A DNA stretch of 29,203 nucleotides. Source: JBBKWH01 sp037968855. GTDB lineage: Bacteria > Pseudomonadota > Gammaproteobacteria > Pseudomonadales > Moraxellaceae. The stretch lies in contig JBBKWH010000094.1 of assembly GCA_037968855.1 (NCBI GenBank), positions 1 to 29,203 on the forward strand. Direction: 5' to 3'. Below are positions 1-8,923 of this stretch, one piece after another (position 1 is the stretch's first letter; every line of letters starts with the position of its first letter). The notes below the pieces were generated by a model. It had not been told where the DNA came from. It saw nothing but the letters and a program-made list of their open reading frames with translations, and ran no database searches. The position numbers and the translations under genes were made by a program.

Positions 1-312
1 GGTAAGCAAGACGTTCAGCGTCGTTTTTATCTGACCAGTTTAACGCAGCTTGATGACTTCAAAAGCACCGTTCGCCATCACTGGGCGATTGAGAACCAAC
101 AACATTGGGTGTTGGATGTCGCATTTTCTGAGGACGCCAACCGTGCTTACATCAACAATCAGCGCAGCAACCTTGCTTTGTTTCGTCGGGTGGCGTTGAA
201 CCTACTGCGCAGCAATGGCACGACTGCTTTAAGTGCAAAACGCAGTCGCATGAAGGCCGCTCTCAATCATCAATATCGACATCAGGTGATCTTTGGTCAT
301 GAAAATGTATAG
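1..312 (+). pseudogene. ISAs1-family transposase, C-terminal part (cut by window edge)
   Basis: The reading frame is open from base 1 and ends at TAG 310-312, giving the last 103 residues of a DDE transposase. The stretch HHWAIENQQHWVLDVAFSED, followed by NLALFRRVALNLLR, is the C-terminal signature of the ISAs1 family; the E in AIEN is expected to be the third catalytic acid. Just after the stop, 311-325 ends in GTTTGCCCTG, which resembles the right inverted repeat of many ISAs1 elements as I remember them, so the element probably ends near 325. The start and left end lie outside the window, so I cannot tell an intact IS from a fragment. Family assignment is confident; the IR boundary is tentative. 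Confidence 0.8.
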
Positions 313-556
313 TGCGTTTGCCCTGTGAATACTATAGGTCGTCAACCGTAAAACAGCATTTACCAACCTTATTTTCATGAAGAAATATTCACACCTGCAA
401 ACCCTCTAAAAACCATCCTCCACTCTATTGTAGAAAAAATAAATACCAACCAGTACTAATGAAGTAAATCAAAAAATTCACAGCTTACATTGATAGCTTG
501 GCTTCAAAGTTTAAATCAGACATTACAGTGGGTGAGCCTTTGATCACAGCACAAGA

Positions 557-1378
557 TCAGATCTTAGCCAGCGTCACCCGATCATTGCCGCCATAATCTT
601 GCACCGTCTGCACACGATCAAAACCAGCCGCCGCAAACAATGCCCGTACCGCCTGCCCTTGATCATAGCCATGCTCAACCAACAGCCAACCATTTGGCTG
701 CAAATAATCAGGCGCGCCCACGATAATCTGACGTAAATCAGCCAAGCCCTGCTCAGGCGCAGTCAAGGCCGTGATGGGTTCGTGGGTTAAATCAGGCAAG
801 TGTGGATCAGTCGGATCAATATACGGCGGATTACTGACGATTAAGTCAAAACGTTGATTGGCATCATCCACCAACGCTGCATACCAACTACCGTGCTTGA
901 ACACGCAATTGCTTAGGCTATTTTTTAACAAATTGGCTTGAGCCACTGCCAGCGCCGCCGGAGAAAAATCAGTCGCCACCACCTGTGCCTGTGGGCACTC
1001 TTTGGCCAGTGATAAGGCAATTGCCCCGCTACCCGTGCCCAGATCAAGTATCCGCTGGGCTTGCGGCATTCTGCGCCACTGGTCCAGCGCCAACTCGACC
1101 AAGCGTTCGGTATCTGGCCGCGGGATCAAGGTATCTGGCGTGACCTGCAACAACAGGGTCCAAAACGCTTGTTCACCAGTGATATAAGCCACCGGCTCAC
1201 CGCTGGCAAGACGTGACAAGGCTTGCTGGTACTGCGTTGCTTGCGCTTCTGTCAGCAGATGATCTGGCCACGTGCGCAAAAACGCGCGCGGTTTATTCAG
1301 TACCCATAGCAAGGCATGTTCGGCATCTTGCGGGCGGATGTCTGGATGCAGATCACGCAGCGCGTCTTTGACCTGCAT
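557..1378 (-). CDS. prmC: PrmC (HemK), release factor glutamine methyltransferase
   Basis: SAM-dependent N5-glutamine methyltransferase that methylates the Gln of the GGQ loop in release factors RF1 and RF2. The 273-residue product matches the usual family length. A helical N-terminal substrate-binding part is followed by the SAM motif LDLGTGSGAIALSL near residues 110-125 and the catalytic NPPY motif at 183-186, which is diagnostic for amide-nitrogen methylation. Its ATG overlaps the TAA of prfA by one base (TAATG at 1376-1380), so translation is very likely coupled and the enzyme is made with its substrate. No obvious hairpin terminator follows in the 230 bases before the ISAs1 remnant. Confidence 0.96.
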   Translation of the reverse strand: MQVKDALRDLHPDIRPQDAEHALLWVLNKPRAFLRTWPDHLLTEAQATQYQQALSRLASGEPVAYITGEQAFWTLLLQVTPDTLIPRPDTERLVELALDQWRRMPQAQRILDLGTGSGAIALSLAKECPQAQVVATDFSPAALAVAQANLLKNSLSNCVFKHGSWYAALVDDANQRFDLIVSNPPYIDPTDPHLPDLTHEPITALTAPEQGLADLRQIIVGAPDYLQPNGWLLVEHGYDQGQAVRALFAAAGFDRVQTVQDYGGNDRVTLAKI

Positions 1379-2466
1379 TATCCGCCGTTATCCTGTGCCA
1401 ATTGCGCCAGTTGGTCGGCTTGGTATTCGCGGTGCAGACTGTCTAATAGCTCGGTCAGATCGCCTTGCATGATCGCGTCCAACTTATATAAGGTCAGGTT
1501 AATCCGGTGATCGGTCATACGGCCTTGCGGAAAGTTATAGGTACGAATGCGCTCTGAGCGATCCCCTGACCCGACCAAATCGCGGCGCATACTGGCAGTT
1601 TCGGCGTTTTGTTTGTCGCGCTTGGCCTGCTCGATGCGTGAGACCAGCATCTTCATGGCTTTGTCGCGGTTGGCGTGTTGGCTACGCTCTTGTTGGCATT
1701 CCACTACTGTACCCGTTGGCAAATGCGTAATCCGAATGGCCGAATCAGTCTTATTAATGTGCTGACCGCCCGCGCCACTGGCCCGAAAAGTATCCACACG
1801 CAGATCAGCCGAATTAATCTCGACCGGCACGTCTTCGTCGGCTTCGGGCATGATCGCCACGGTACAGGCCGAGGTATGAATACGACCTTGCGCCTCAGTC
1901 TCTGGCACGCGCTGCACGCGATGCGCACCGGATTCAAACTTCAGACGGCCATACACGCCATCGCCAATCACGCGGCTAATGATTTCTTTATAGCCGCCAT
2001 GCTCGCCATGATTTTCGGACAGCACTTCGACCTGCCAGCCGGATTTTTCGGCATGACGGCTATACATGCGAAATAAATCACCCGCAAAAATCGCTGCTTC
2101 ATCACCGCCAGTTCCCGCCCGAATTTCCAAAAATGCCGCGTTGCGGTCGTTTGGATCATTGGGGATCATCAAAATATTGAGATCATCCTCAAACTGCGAC
2201 AGTTGTGTTTGGGCCGAATCAATCTCGTCATCAGCCAGATCACGCAGTTCCGGATCAGATCGCATGGCCTCTGCCGTGGCCAAATCTGCCTCAGCCTGTG
2301 CATACGCAGCCCATTTGGCCACCAAAGGATCAAGCTCACTATGCTCACGCGATAAAGCACGATAACGCTTGTTGTCATTAATCACTGTTGCATCAGACAA
2401 CAACGCGTTTAACTCTTCAAATCGATCAGACATTTGGTCTAAACGTAGGCGTAGCGAGGCTTTCAT
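1378..2466 (-). CDS. prfA: Peptide chain release factor 1 (RF1)
   Basis: Class I release factor that recognises UAA and UAG and triggers peptidyl-tRNA hydrolysis. The 362 residues match the usual RF1 length of about 360. The GGQ catalytic loop (RASGAGGQHINKTDSAIR) has GGQ at 233-235, and the stop-codon reading motif has the RF1 form P-x-T, here PET near residue 188 in RVPETEAQGRIHTSA. The SPF of RF2 is absent and no RF2-type frameshift is present, so this is RF1. The start MKASLRLRLDQ fits family N-termini. It is co-transcribed with prmC. Unlike many gammaproteobacteria, hemA is not directly upstream here; a 366-base gene-free region precedes it. Confidence 0.97.
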   Translation of the reverse strand: MKASLRLRLDQMSDRFEELNALLSDATVINDNKRYRALSREHSELDPLVAKWAAYAQAEADLATAEAMRSDPELRDLADDEIDSAQTQLSQFEDDLNILMIPNDPNDRNAAFLEIRAGTGGDEAAIFAGDLFRMYSRHAEKSGWQVEVLSENHGEHGGYKEIISRVIGDGVYGRLKFESGAHRVQRVPETEAQGRIHTSACTVAIMPEADEDVPVEINSADLRVDTFRASGAGGQHINKTDSAIRITHLPTGTVVECQQERSQHANRDKAMKMLVSRIEQAKRDKQNAETASMRRDLVGSGDRSERIRTYNFPQGRMTDHRINLTLYKLDAIMQGDLTELLDSLHREYQADQLAQLAQDNGG

Positions 2467-2832
2467 GTTGGTCTATTCCACGGCAAAAACGAGATTATCC
2501 GCACATGTACGTTGGCAAACGTGCGGCAATAATCACGGGGCCGATAGTGTGCCACCAAGCCTGTAGAGGCGCAAATCAAACCCTATGCACGGTGGCAACG
2601 TGTCAGTAGGTATGCAAATGTACATATTGGCTGCACAAAGCACAGAAACTCGACATATTTTATTACAACCTTAAATTCCTTAACAGCATGATACTTAAAG
2701 ATTTTTCTTTTATTTAACAAAAATATCAATACTTTTCAGTAAGTTAAAATATTACATCATGCTGACAACAGTTTTAAGCAAACCGGCTATGGTGAACTCA
2801 TCAATGACTTTAAGTCCATGTGGAGAATACTC
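2467..2832. other. Gene-free region between prfA and the glycine-zipper gene
   Basis: Divergent intergenic region of 366 bases. The half near prfA is of ordinary composition; the half from about 2640 to 2790 is strongly AT-rich. It should hold the promoter for prfA (minus) and for the glycine-zipper gene (plus). A TTAAAAT near 2744-2750 could be a -10 for the plus gene, but no convincing -35 was found. No RNA gene, repeat or credible small ORF was recognised. Confidence 0.5.
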
Positions 2833-3552
2833 ATGAACGCGATGAAACCATTTAAAACACCATCGACGCTATTTTTGGCCAGCCTAATGGCTGCAACGAT
2901 TGGCCTGTCTACACCGGTATTGGCTAGTGATAATGCGCGTGCGGCTGCCGCTGGTGCATTAGGCAGTGTGATTGGTACGACAGTTGGTCGCCAATTGGGT
3001 GGCGAACAAGGCGCAATGATTGGTGCGGGTATTGGTGGTGCAGGTGGTGCCGCTGCCGCAACAGACCGTGACAACCGTAAAGAAGCCGCCATTGGCGGTG
3101 GTCTTGGTGGTGCAGCCGGTTATGGCGTGGGTAACCAAACGGGCTATGCCAATGGTGGCGTGATTGGCGCAGCAGTCGGTGCCGCAGGTGGTGCTGCGCT
3201 AGGGAATAACATTGCCGAAAATAAAGCATCCGATAAACGCGAGCGCGAACTTGCAGCCCAACGTGCTGCTTACACTCGTGATCATCGCTTAACTGCCAGT
3301 CAACGCCGTGCCATCGAGGTACGCCGTGTCAAGGCCGAAAAGCGCGCAGAACAACGTCGTGAAGCTTTACGTCGTGCCTCGTACAACAAAAGCCAGAACC
3401 ATAAACACAAACATAAAAAAAGCCACAAAGACCATGGCAAACATAAAGGCCATAGCCATGCGCAAGCCTACGGCTACCAGCAACATCGTGGCGTTGGTGT
3501 CAATGCCAATCTTTTGGGTATGAATGCAAATGCGGGTGTGCATTACCGCTAA
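2833..3552 (+). CDS. Glycine-zipper envelope protein with a His/Lys-rich tail
   Basis: Exported protein of 239 residues, function unknown. I chose ATG 2833 because GGAG at 2822-2825 lies 7 bases upstream; an in-frame ATG at 2818 lacks a site. The N-terminus is a Sec signal peptide ending near STPVLA. Residues of about 35-130 are Gly/Ala zipper repeats (GALGSVIGTTVG, GAGIGGAGGAAAA, GGVIGAAVGAAGGAALG), typical of YMGG/OmpA-linker glycine-zipper domains that insert in or lie against membranes. A charged Arg/Lys helix follows, then a His/Lys-rich segment (KHKHKKSHKDHGKHKGHSH) and a short Tyr/Asn-rich end. The His run could bind metal, though it may simply be a basic tail. It is monocistronic, with a terminator at 3621-3679. 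Confidence 0.85.
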   Translation: MNAMKPFKTPSTLFLASLMAATIGLSTPVLASDNARAAAAGALGSVIGTTVGRQLGGEQGAMIGAGIGGAGGAAAATDRDNRKEAAIGGGLGGAAGYGVGNQTGYANGGVIGAAVGAAGGAALGNNIAENKASDKRERELAAQRAAYTRDHRLTASQRRAIEVRRVKAEKRAEQRREALRRASYNKSQNHKHKHKKSHKDHGKHKGHSHAQAYGYQQHRGVGVNANLLGMNANAGVHYR

Positions 3553-3620
3553 GTGTGCAGCATCCGGCTAAGATGAATCGGCTTTAATCCCCAAAAGCCG
3601 AATCATCAGCATTGCTACTC

Positions 3621-3679
3621 AAGACCATTAGCAAGTTGACCCTACTCCCTTTAGGTCAGCTTGCTTTTTTTATGGTCTT
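3621..3679. terminator. Nested bidirectional terminator
   Basis: Inner stem 3630-3641 (AGCAAGTTGACC) pairs with 3654-3665 (GGTCAGCTTGCT), with one G-T pair, and runs into T at 3665-3671. An outer 8-base pair (AAGACCAT 3621-3628 with ATGGTCTT 3672-3679) encloses it. It lies between the glycine-zipper gene (plus) and the convergent thioesterase gene (minus), 2 bases from the latter's stop. Confidence 0.8.
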
Positions 3680-3680
3680 T

Positions 3681-4079
3681 CTATGTGTGATCTGGCAAAT
3701 GAGCCGAGAGCGCCAGACGTATATCATCCGGCACAGGTATAGATTGCTGCTGTTCAAAATCAAAGCTCACTTGCACTGCCTGACCCCGTGCCACACAACG
3801 CTGCTGTTGCCACGCCTCATGCATGACCACAAAAGAACGATGACCGATCTTGGCAATCCATGTCTTGATCAGGACCGGCTCGCCGTAATGTGTCTGGGCC
3901 ACAAAGTCGATTTCGATCCGCGCCAAAATTAAGCTCATCTGGCTGATGTTTAAATTTGGACTAAAGATCCGAAAAATCGGCTCACGCGCAGTCTCAAACC
4001 AACCGGCAAACACCGTATTATTGACGTGGCCAAAGGCATCCGTTTCGTAAAATCGCGGCTGCACAGTCATTTCAAACAT
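3681..4079 (-). CDS. Acyl-CoA thioesterase, 4HBT/hotdog fold (FadM/YbgC type)
   Basis: Small hotdog-fold thioesterase that probably hydrolyses acyl-CoA thioesters in the cytoplasm. The motif RFYETDAFGHVNNTVFAGWFETARE is the family core: Asp in ETDAFGHVNN is the usual catalytic acid, followed by the long central helix. I take ATG 4079 (MFEMTVQPRF), giving 132 residues, the usual size. An in-frame ATG at 4148 would add 23 residues unlike the family, although a GAGGTGATC lies further upstream of it. The choice of start is therefore uncertain. The gene faces the glycine-zipper gene and stands alone. Substrate chain length cannot be read from the sequence. Confidence 0.85.
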   Translation of the reverse strand: MFEMTVQPRFYETDAFGHVNNTVFAGWFETAREPIFRIFSPNLNISQMSLILARIEIDFVAQTHYGEPVLIKTWIAKIGHRSFVVMHEAWQQQRCVARGQAVQVSFDFEQQQSIPVPDDIRLALSAHLPDHT

Positions 4080-4184
4080 TTGTTCTACTCGGCTCAAACC
4101 CAACGACACCTGACCATACGAAAAGCATGCCTGACACGCAATCACCATCCGTACATGCAGTGATCACCTCATGAGCGTCTGCAT

Positions 4185-4216
4185 AAAAAAACGCTCGATA
4201 GGCCATCGAGCGTTTT
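4185..4216 (-). terminator. Intrinsic terminator of the 4269-4847 lipoprotein gene
   Basis: Perfect 12-bp stem AAAACGCTCGAT (4188-4199) with ATCGAGCGTTTT (4205-4216) and a 5-base loop. On the minus strand it is followed by seven T (bases 4185-4191), directly downstream of the lipoprotein gene. Confidence 0.9.
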
Positions 4217-4268
4217 GAGTATCCAGTCACAGCATCACAGCATAGGCAATGTGATCCATCCCACCCGA

Positions 4269-4847
4269 TTAATTACCGGCAGAGAACAACCATTGGCCGG
4301 TCGATTGACGTGCCATCTGGTAGCGACGTTGCTGTTGTTCACCAGACTGTGCCGAACGGAATGTGGCAGTAAAACTCAAGGTGTTGCCAGAGCGTGACCA
4401 ACCCGTGAGCTGGGTCACATCGGTACAACGGTCCGTTGGATGACGGCTCATGCCATTAATTGCACCAGTAAACTGACCCGACGCATTTGACGCAATATAA
4501 CGTGCTGACAATGGTGGCGGATTGCCTGTGGTTTTGGCACATGAAACCGCCAGTAAAAACGGGGTGATACTGCTAGCTGCTTCGGGCAATGCCTGATTGG
4601 CTGCCACGTTGCCGGTATTGATAGTCATCAAGCTAGCCACATGACGTGCTTGGCTACTGGTCGGTGTTGCCACACCTAAGCTGCCTGCAACATCACCAAC
4701 TGCACCCACGTCGACCGCGCGGGTCGCGTTGTACACACCAACAGCCTGCGTCGCCATGGTCACTTGATCACTGGTACAAGCCGTCAGGCCTAGCGCCGCA
4801 GTCATTGCCAAAACAACCAGAACACTCTTTTTTTCAACATGCTGCAT
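4269..4847 (-). CDS. Putative lipoprotein of unknown function
   Basis: 192 residues. The N-terminus MQHVEKKSVLVVLAMTAALGLTAC is a lipoprotein signal peptide with lipobox LTAC, so Cys24 is the expected lipidation site. The residue at +2 is Thr, not Asp, which by the E. coli rule favours the outer membrane. The mature part has a low-complexity Ala/Val/Thr segment, then a more ordered half with two further Cys (VSCAKT, DRCTDV) that could form a disulfide. The last 60 residues look like beta strands (SFTATFRSAQ, RYQMARQSTGQWLFSAGN). I recognise no family. It is divergent from the DUF1615 gene and has its own strong terminator. Confidence 0.8.
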   Translation of the reverse strand: MQHVEKKSVLVVLAMTAALGLTACTSDQVTMATQAVGVYNATRAVDVGAVGDVAGSLGVATPTSSQARHVASLMTINTGNVAANQALPEAASSITPFLLAVSCAKTTGNPPPLSARYIASNASGQFTGAINGMSRHPTDRCTDVTQLTGWSRSGNTLSFTATFRSAQSGEQQQRRYQMARQSTGQWLFSAGN

Positions 4848-4979
4848 GAATTTTACTCAGGACAAAACGAATGCGCTGATTGTGCCAAATACTAGCTATC
4901 TGTCCATAGCGTTCGTGTATATTGACTCACCAATCATGCAAAAATCTGGCATACACCCGCATACAGTGCGCAATCGGCC

Positions 4980-6203
4980 ATGTCATACTGCAAACGTCGT
5001 TGTCTGATGTCGTTGCTTGTCATGATCCTGCGCTCCTCTCCCGTTATTGTACTGTCGCTGCTGGCGAGTAGCATGATGCTCACCGCCTGTAACCGTCCTG
5101 TAGAAGAAGTCAAAATTGAGATCCCAAAAGCCGATCTCAAAAAAGTCACTCGAATGATCCCCTCGCGTGTGGCCGAGCGTAAGCTATGGGCAACTGACAT
5201 TATCTCGATTATGGATACGCTAAAGATTGAGCGTAATCTAGAAAACACCTGCTCAATTATTGCCGTCGTCGATCAAGAATCTAATTTTATTGCCGATCCG
5301 AGTGTGCCGGGTTTGGGCAAAAAAGCCGCCGTCGAGCTGAACGAGCGACTGACTGCCAAGCTGGGTGCTGCCGTCGCCGAGCGCTTTACCAGCATGCTAG
5401 AGCAACGGCCAACGCCTGATGAAAATTTTGCCAAGCGACTCGAAAAAGTCAAAACTGAACAACAGCTTGATGCGTTGTATCGTGAAATGTTTGAGTACTT
5501 TAAATCGCACTACAAATTAGGCTTAGTGACTGGTGCAGCCAGCATTGTGGCTGGTCATGACATGGCCGAATACTTTAATCCGGTCAAAACACTCGGCTCA
5601 ATGCAAGTGCATATTCAATATGCCCTCGAACACCCACGCGAAATCAGCAACAGCAATGCCATTCGCGACAGCATGTATACCCGCGACGGCGGTCTGTACT
5701 ATGGCATCCATCGCTTAATGGGCTACCCTGCCGACTACGACAAACAGCTGTATCGTTTTGCCGACTTTAACTCTGGTATGTACTCCAGCCGCAACGCCAC
5801 CATCCAAAAAGCGACAGCCACACTGACGGGCTTGCCTATTAGTTTGGACGGTGACTTGCTGTCTTACAACAAAGACAAAGATGCCTTAAGCGATGTGACC
5901 AGTACCGAAGCCGCCCTACGCCGCGTGATTGCAGATGGTGGTGGCGGGATCAGTGATCGCGCACTACGTAAAGATTTACTGCTAGAAAAACAAGCCGAGT
6001 TTGAGCAAACCGAGACCTATACATTGGTTCGTGGCTTATACGAGGCCAAAACTGGCAAACCTTTGCCCTACGCCATGATGCCCGAAGTGGTGATTAGTGG
6101 CCCTAAGCTGAGCCGTGATTACAACACCAACTGGTATGCCAATCGCGTCAATGGACGCTATCTCAAATGCCGACGCGTAGGCAAAAACCTCGGCCTCAAA
6201 TGA
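4980..6203 (+). CDS. DUF1615 lipoprotein (YaiW-like)
   Basis: 407 residues as written. The signal peptide ends in lipobox LTAC followed by Asn, so this is a lipoprotein. The first in-frame ATG (4980) gives an over-long signal; ATG 5007 or 5022 would place the Cys at residue 28 or 23, which is more typical, but no clear ribosome site decides it. The body matches DUF1615: IAVVDQESNFIADPSVPGLGK, then the MQVHI segment and the RDGGLYYGIHRLMGY region. The E. coli member YaiW is a surface-exposed outer-membrane lipoprotein; the molecular function of the family is not established. The QES motif and helical content recall lysozyme-like folds, which is only a suggestion. The gene is monocistronic, followed by the terminator at 6219-6251. 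Confidence 0.88.
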   Translation: MSYCKRRCLMSLLVMILRSSPVIVLSLLASSMMLTACNRPVEEVKIEIPKADLKKVTRMIPSRVAERKLWATDIISIMDTLKIERNLENTCSIIAVVDQESNFIADPSVPGLGKKAAVELNERLTAKLGAAVAERFTSMLEQRPTPDENFAKRLEKVKTEQQLDALYREMFEYFKSHYKLGLVTGAASIVAGHDMAEYFNPVKTLGSMQVHIQYALEHPREISNSNAIRDSMYTRDGGLYYGIHRLMGYPADYDKQLYRFADFNSGMYSSRNATIQKATATLTGLPISLDGDLLSYNKDKDALSDVTSTEAALRRVIADGGGGISDRALRKDLLLEKQAEFEQTETYTLVRGLYEAKTGKPLPYAMMPEVVISGPKLSRDYNTNWYANRVNGRYLKCRRVGKNLGLK

Positions 6204-6218
6204 GCAAAAGCCACCCAT

Positions 6219-6251
6219 AAAAAAAGGACATGCGCAAACATGTCCTTTTTT
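6219..6251. terminator. Bidirectional terminator between DUF1615 gene and proB
   Basis: Perfect stem AAAAAAGGACATG with CATGTCCTTTTTT around loop CGCAAA (6233-6238). The A run and T run make it work on both strands, serving the DUF1615 gene (plus) and obgE-proB (minus). Confidence 0.92.
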
Positions 6252-6300
6252 GTTGAACTAACCACACATCGTGATCAGTCTAAGGCTAAGCGTTCAAGGT

Positions 6301-7434
6301 TTAGAGCACTGCCATATGGTCGCGATGGATAATCACCAACGAGCCATGACCATCCAAAATCTCGCTAATCCGTTCTGACGGCTGACGCATAATCAGCGCG
6401 GCTTGCTCGCTGCTAAAGTTCACCCGACCAACAGCCACTCGCTCACCACGATTATCGACGCACTCGACCACGTCACCACGGCGAAACTCACCTTCAACAG
6501 CACTCACACCAATCGGCAACAAGCTACGTTTACCAATTTTTAGCGCGCGAACCGCACCATCATCAATCACCAAACGACCCGCCATTTGCAGATGCGCCGC
6601 CAACCACTGCTTACGCGCGGTCAAAGGATCTTCATCGGCAGTAAACAACGTGCCAATCATTTCGCCATCAATTAAACGCAGGAGCACGTTTTCTTGATCA
6701 CCATTGGCAATCAACGTTGGACAACCGGACATGGCGGCCAAGCGCGCAGCACGCACCTTGGTTACCATACCACCACGGCCAAACTTACCACCGTCACCAG
6801 CCATTTCTAGCAAGGTATCGTCCATTGCACGAACGGTCGAGAGCAGCTTGGCATCTGGATTACCGCGAGGATCCGCATCAAACATGCCTTCTTGATCGGT
6901 CAAGATGATCATCAAGTCTGCACCGATCAAGCTGGACACCATCGCAGCCAAGGTGTCGTTATCACCAAAGCAAATGTCATCGGTCGCAACAGTGTCGTTC
7001 TCGTTGACAACTGGAATCACTCGCCAGTCAATCAAAGCACTCAGCGCATAGCCTGCATTGAGATAACGCTGACGATCTGACAAGTCATCATGGGTCAGCA
7101 AAATCTGAGCCGTATGGATCGAGTGGGCGAGCAATGCATTCGACCACAGCTCAATCAACCCCATCTGACCAATCGCCGCACATGCTTGTACTTCAGGCTT
7201 GGCAGTTGGGCGATCAGGTAGATTCATCCGCACCATACCTTCGGCAACAGCACCAGAAGATACCAACAACAGCTCGTAACCTTGCTCTTGCAGCGTTGCC
7301 AACTGGCTGGCCCATGCACCAATGGCCTTTTGATCCAAACCACGACCATTGGCGGTCAATAAGGCTGAACCAATTTTGACCACCACACGCTTACCATCAA
7401 GCGTGCGGTGATGTGAAGAAGATTGGGTACTCAT
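6301..7434 (-). CDS. proB: Glutamate 5-kinase with PUA domain
   Basis: First step of proline synthesis: ATP-dependent phosphorylation of L-glutamate to glutamyl-5-phosphate, in the cytoplasm. The 377 residues match the full-length bacterial enzyme. The amino-acid-kinase domain (about 1-265) shows RVVVKIGSALLT at the N-terminus, LLLVSSGAVAEGM, VVNENDTVATDDICFGDNDTLAAMVSSL and GRGGMVTKVRAA. A C-terminal PUA domain (about 285-370) includes RRGDVVECVDNRGERVAVGRVNFSS. Feedback inhibition by proline is a family property. It lies 43 bases downstream of obgE with a good ribosome site (GAGGAG) before the ATG, so the two are probably one transcript. proA is not in the window. Confidence 0.97.
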   Translation of the reverse strand: MSTQSSSHHRTLDGKRVVVKIGSALLTANGRGLDQKAIGAWASQLATLQEQGYELLLVSSGAVAEGMVRMNLPDRPTAKPEVQACAAIGQMGLIELWSNALLAHSIHTAQILLTHDDLSDRQRYLNAGYALSALIDWRVIPVVNENDTVATDDICFGDNDTLAAMVSSLIGADLMIILTDQEGMFDADPRGNPDAKLLSTVRAMDDTLLEMAGDGGKFGRGGMVTKVRAARLAAMSGCPTLIANGDQENVLLRLIDGEMIGTLFTADEDPLTARKQWLAAHLQMAGRLVIDDGAVRALKIGKRSLLPIGVSAVEGEFRRGDVVECVDNRGERVAVGRVNFSSEQAALIMRQPSERISEILDGHGSLVIIHRDHMAVL

Positions 7435-7477
7435 GTTTTACTTACTCCTCTTTTAAAACAATCTACTAAATCGTTGA

Positions 7478-8695
7478 CTACCGCACATAAACGACTTCTG
7501 GACCATCCGACTCATCCCAATCGTCTTGATCATCATCGTCATCTAGGCCAGCATTTAGACGTGCAGCACGACGCGCAGCACGTTCTGCTTCGCGTAGCTC
7601 AAGTGAGCTTTCACGGGTTTCTTGCTCTAAGCGTTCACGGCGCTCTTTTTGTGCCTGTGCAAAATCAGGATCTTCGCTTTCACGCTCAAGCTCTTGCTCA
7701 ATCTGATCCATCAAATAATAAGTCACAGGCTTGGTGCCTTCGCCAGTCAAGCCAGAGGTACGAAAGACCGGCCCTGTCCAACCCAGCTCGGCAACGATGT
7801 GTGTACATAGCGCGTTGTGCTGTTCTTCTGGAATTTGATCCAGCTTATTAAGCAACAAGATCACCGGCAGTTCTGCCAATGCAGGCGAGAACCGCTCTAA
7901 CTCTTTAAAAATCACTTGGGCATTGCGCACTGGATCGGAGCCATCAATCGGTTGCACATCAACCAAATGCAACAAGATCCGCGTACGGGCCAAGTGCTTC
8001 AAGAAGCGAATACCCAAACCCGCACCGTCGGCAGCGCCTTCAATCAAACCCGGAATATCAGCCATGACAAAAGAACGATGACGATCCACATCGACCACAC
8101 CCAAGTTGGGAACTAACGTGGTAAAGGGATAGTCCGCAACCTTCGGTTTGGCCGCGCTGACCGCACGAATAAAGGTTGATTTGCCCGCATTCGGCAAACC
8201 GAGCAAGCCAACATCGGCCAGCACTTTAAGCTCTAGGCGAATCTCACGGCCTTCGCCGACTACGCCCGACGTGCATTTACGCGGCGCACGGTTGGTCGAG
8301 CTTTTAAAGTGGGTGTTGCCCAAACCGCCCTGACCACCGGCTGCCACCAAAATAGTTTGGCCAGCTTCGATCAAGTCACCAATCACATCGCCACTATCAA
8401 CATCAACAATCGTGGTGCCCACCGGCACAGTCAGCACCACATCTGGCGCGCCTTTGCCCGAGCAGTTAGCACCACGGCCATTTTTGCCGCGCTCTGCCCG
8501 AAACTTGCGGGTATAGCGATAATCAACCAAGGTATTGGCATCGACATCGGCTTTGATTAATACATCGCCGCCTTTACCACCATCCCCACCATCTGGCCCA
8601 CCAAAAGGAATAAACTTTTCTCGGCGAAAGCTAGCCACGCCATTGCCCCCATCACCGGCCTGTACCGAGATAACGGCCTCATCTACAAAGCGCAT
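7478..8695 (-). CDS. obgE: Obg GTPase (CgtA), ribosome-associated
   Basis: Essential GTPase linked to 50S ribosome maturation and the stringent response. The 405 residues comprise the glycine-rich Obg fold (about 1-158, with VQAGDGGNGVASFRREKF), the G domain with P-loop GLPNAGKST at about 166-174, switch and G3 DIPGLIEGA near 211, G4 LNKLD near 281, and an acidic tail ending LDDDDDQDDWDESDGPEVVYVR, as in other proteobacterial Obg. The start is supported by GAGGAG 8 bases upstream of the ATG. It is followed by proB, the same order as in Acinetobacter genomes that I know. Confidence 0.97.
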   Translation of the reverse strand: MRFVDEAVISVQAGDGGNGVASFRREKFIPFGGPDGGDGGKGGDVLIKADVDANTLVDYRYTRKFRAERGKNGRGANCSGKGAPDVVLTVPVGTTIVDVDSGDVIGDLIEAGQTILVAAGGQGGLGNTHFKSSTNRAPRKCTSGVVGEGREIRLELKVLADVGLLGLPNAGKSTFIRAVSAAKPKVADYPFTTLVPNLGVVDVDRHRSFVMADIPGLIEGAADGAGLGIRFLKHLARTRILLHLVDVQPIDGSDPVRNAQVIFKELERFSPALAELPVILLLNKLDQIPEEQHNALCTHIVAELGWTGPVFRTSGLTGEGTKPVTYYLMDQIEQELERESEDPDFAQAQKERRERLEQETRESSLELREAERAARRAARLNAGLDDDDDQDDWDESDGPEVVYVR

Positions 8696-8761
8696 GATCT
8701 GCTCCTCGCCCCTATGGGCTGATCAAAAACGCCATATTTTGACAGGTCTGAGTAATTATGG

Positions 8762-8923
8762 ATAGCAGGATACAACATGAAGCGTCTATTCTTCGGTATA
8801 TTGCTCAAATCGGTCGCTGTGTTTTGGTTTTTTTGCCGACACAAACCGAATAACAATCTTTGTCCGAATGAAAAAATGAACCATTTTTCTTTTTTTCTTT
8901 ATATTCGGGCCATATCCTGCTAT
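8762..8923. repeat. 11-bp perfect inverted repeat pair around the 8.8-kb intergenic region
   Basis: ATAGCAGGATA at 8762-8772 and its exact reverse complement TATCCTGCTAT at 8913-8923 bracket most of the region between obgE and the DUF2147 gene. The arms are 140 bases apart. No flanking direct repeat was seen, so they may be paired protein-binding sites, element ends or coincidence. Confidence 0.4.

Noticed and set aside
3577..3606. Hairpin TCGGCTTT/AAAGCCGA after the glycine-zipper gene
   Set aside because: The stem is interrupted by a mismatch and has no T run; the better terminator follows at 3621-3679.
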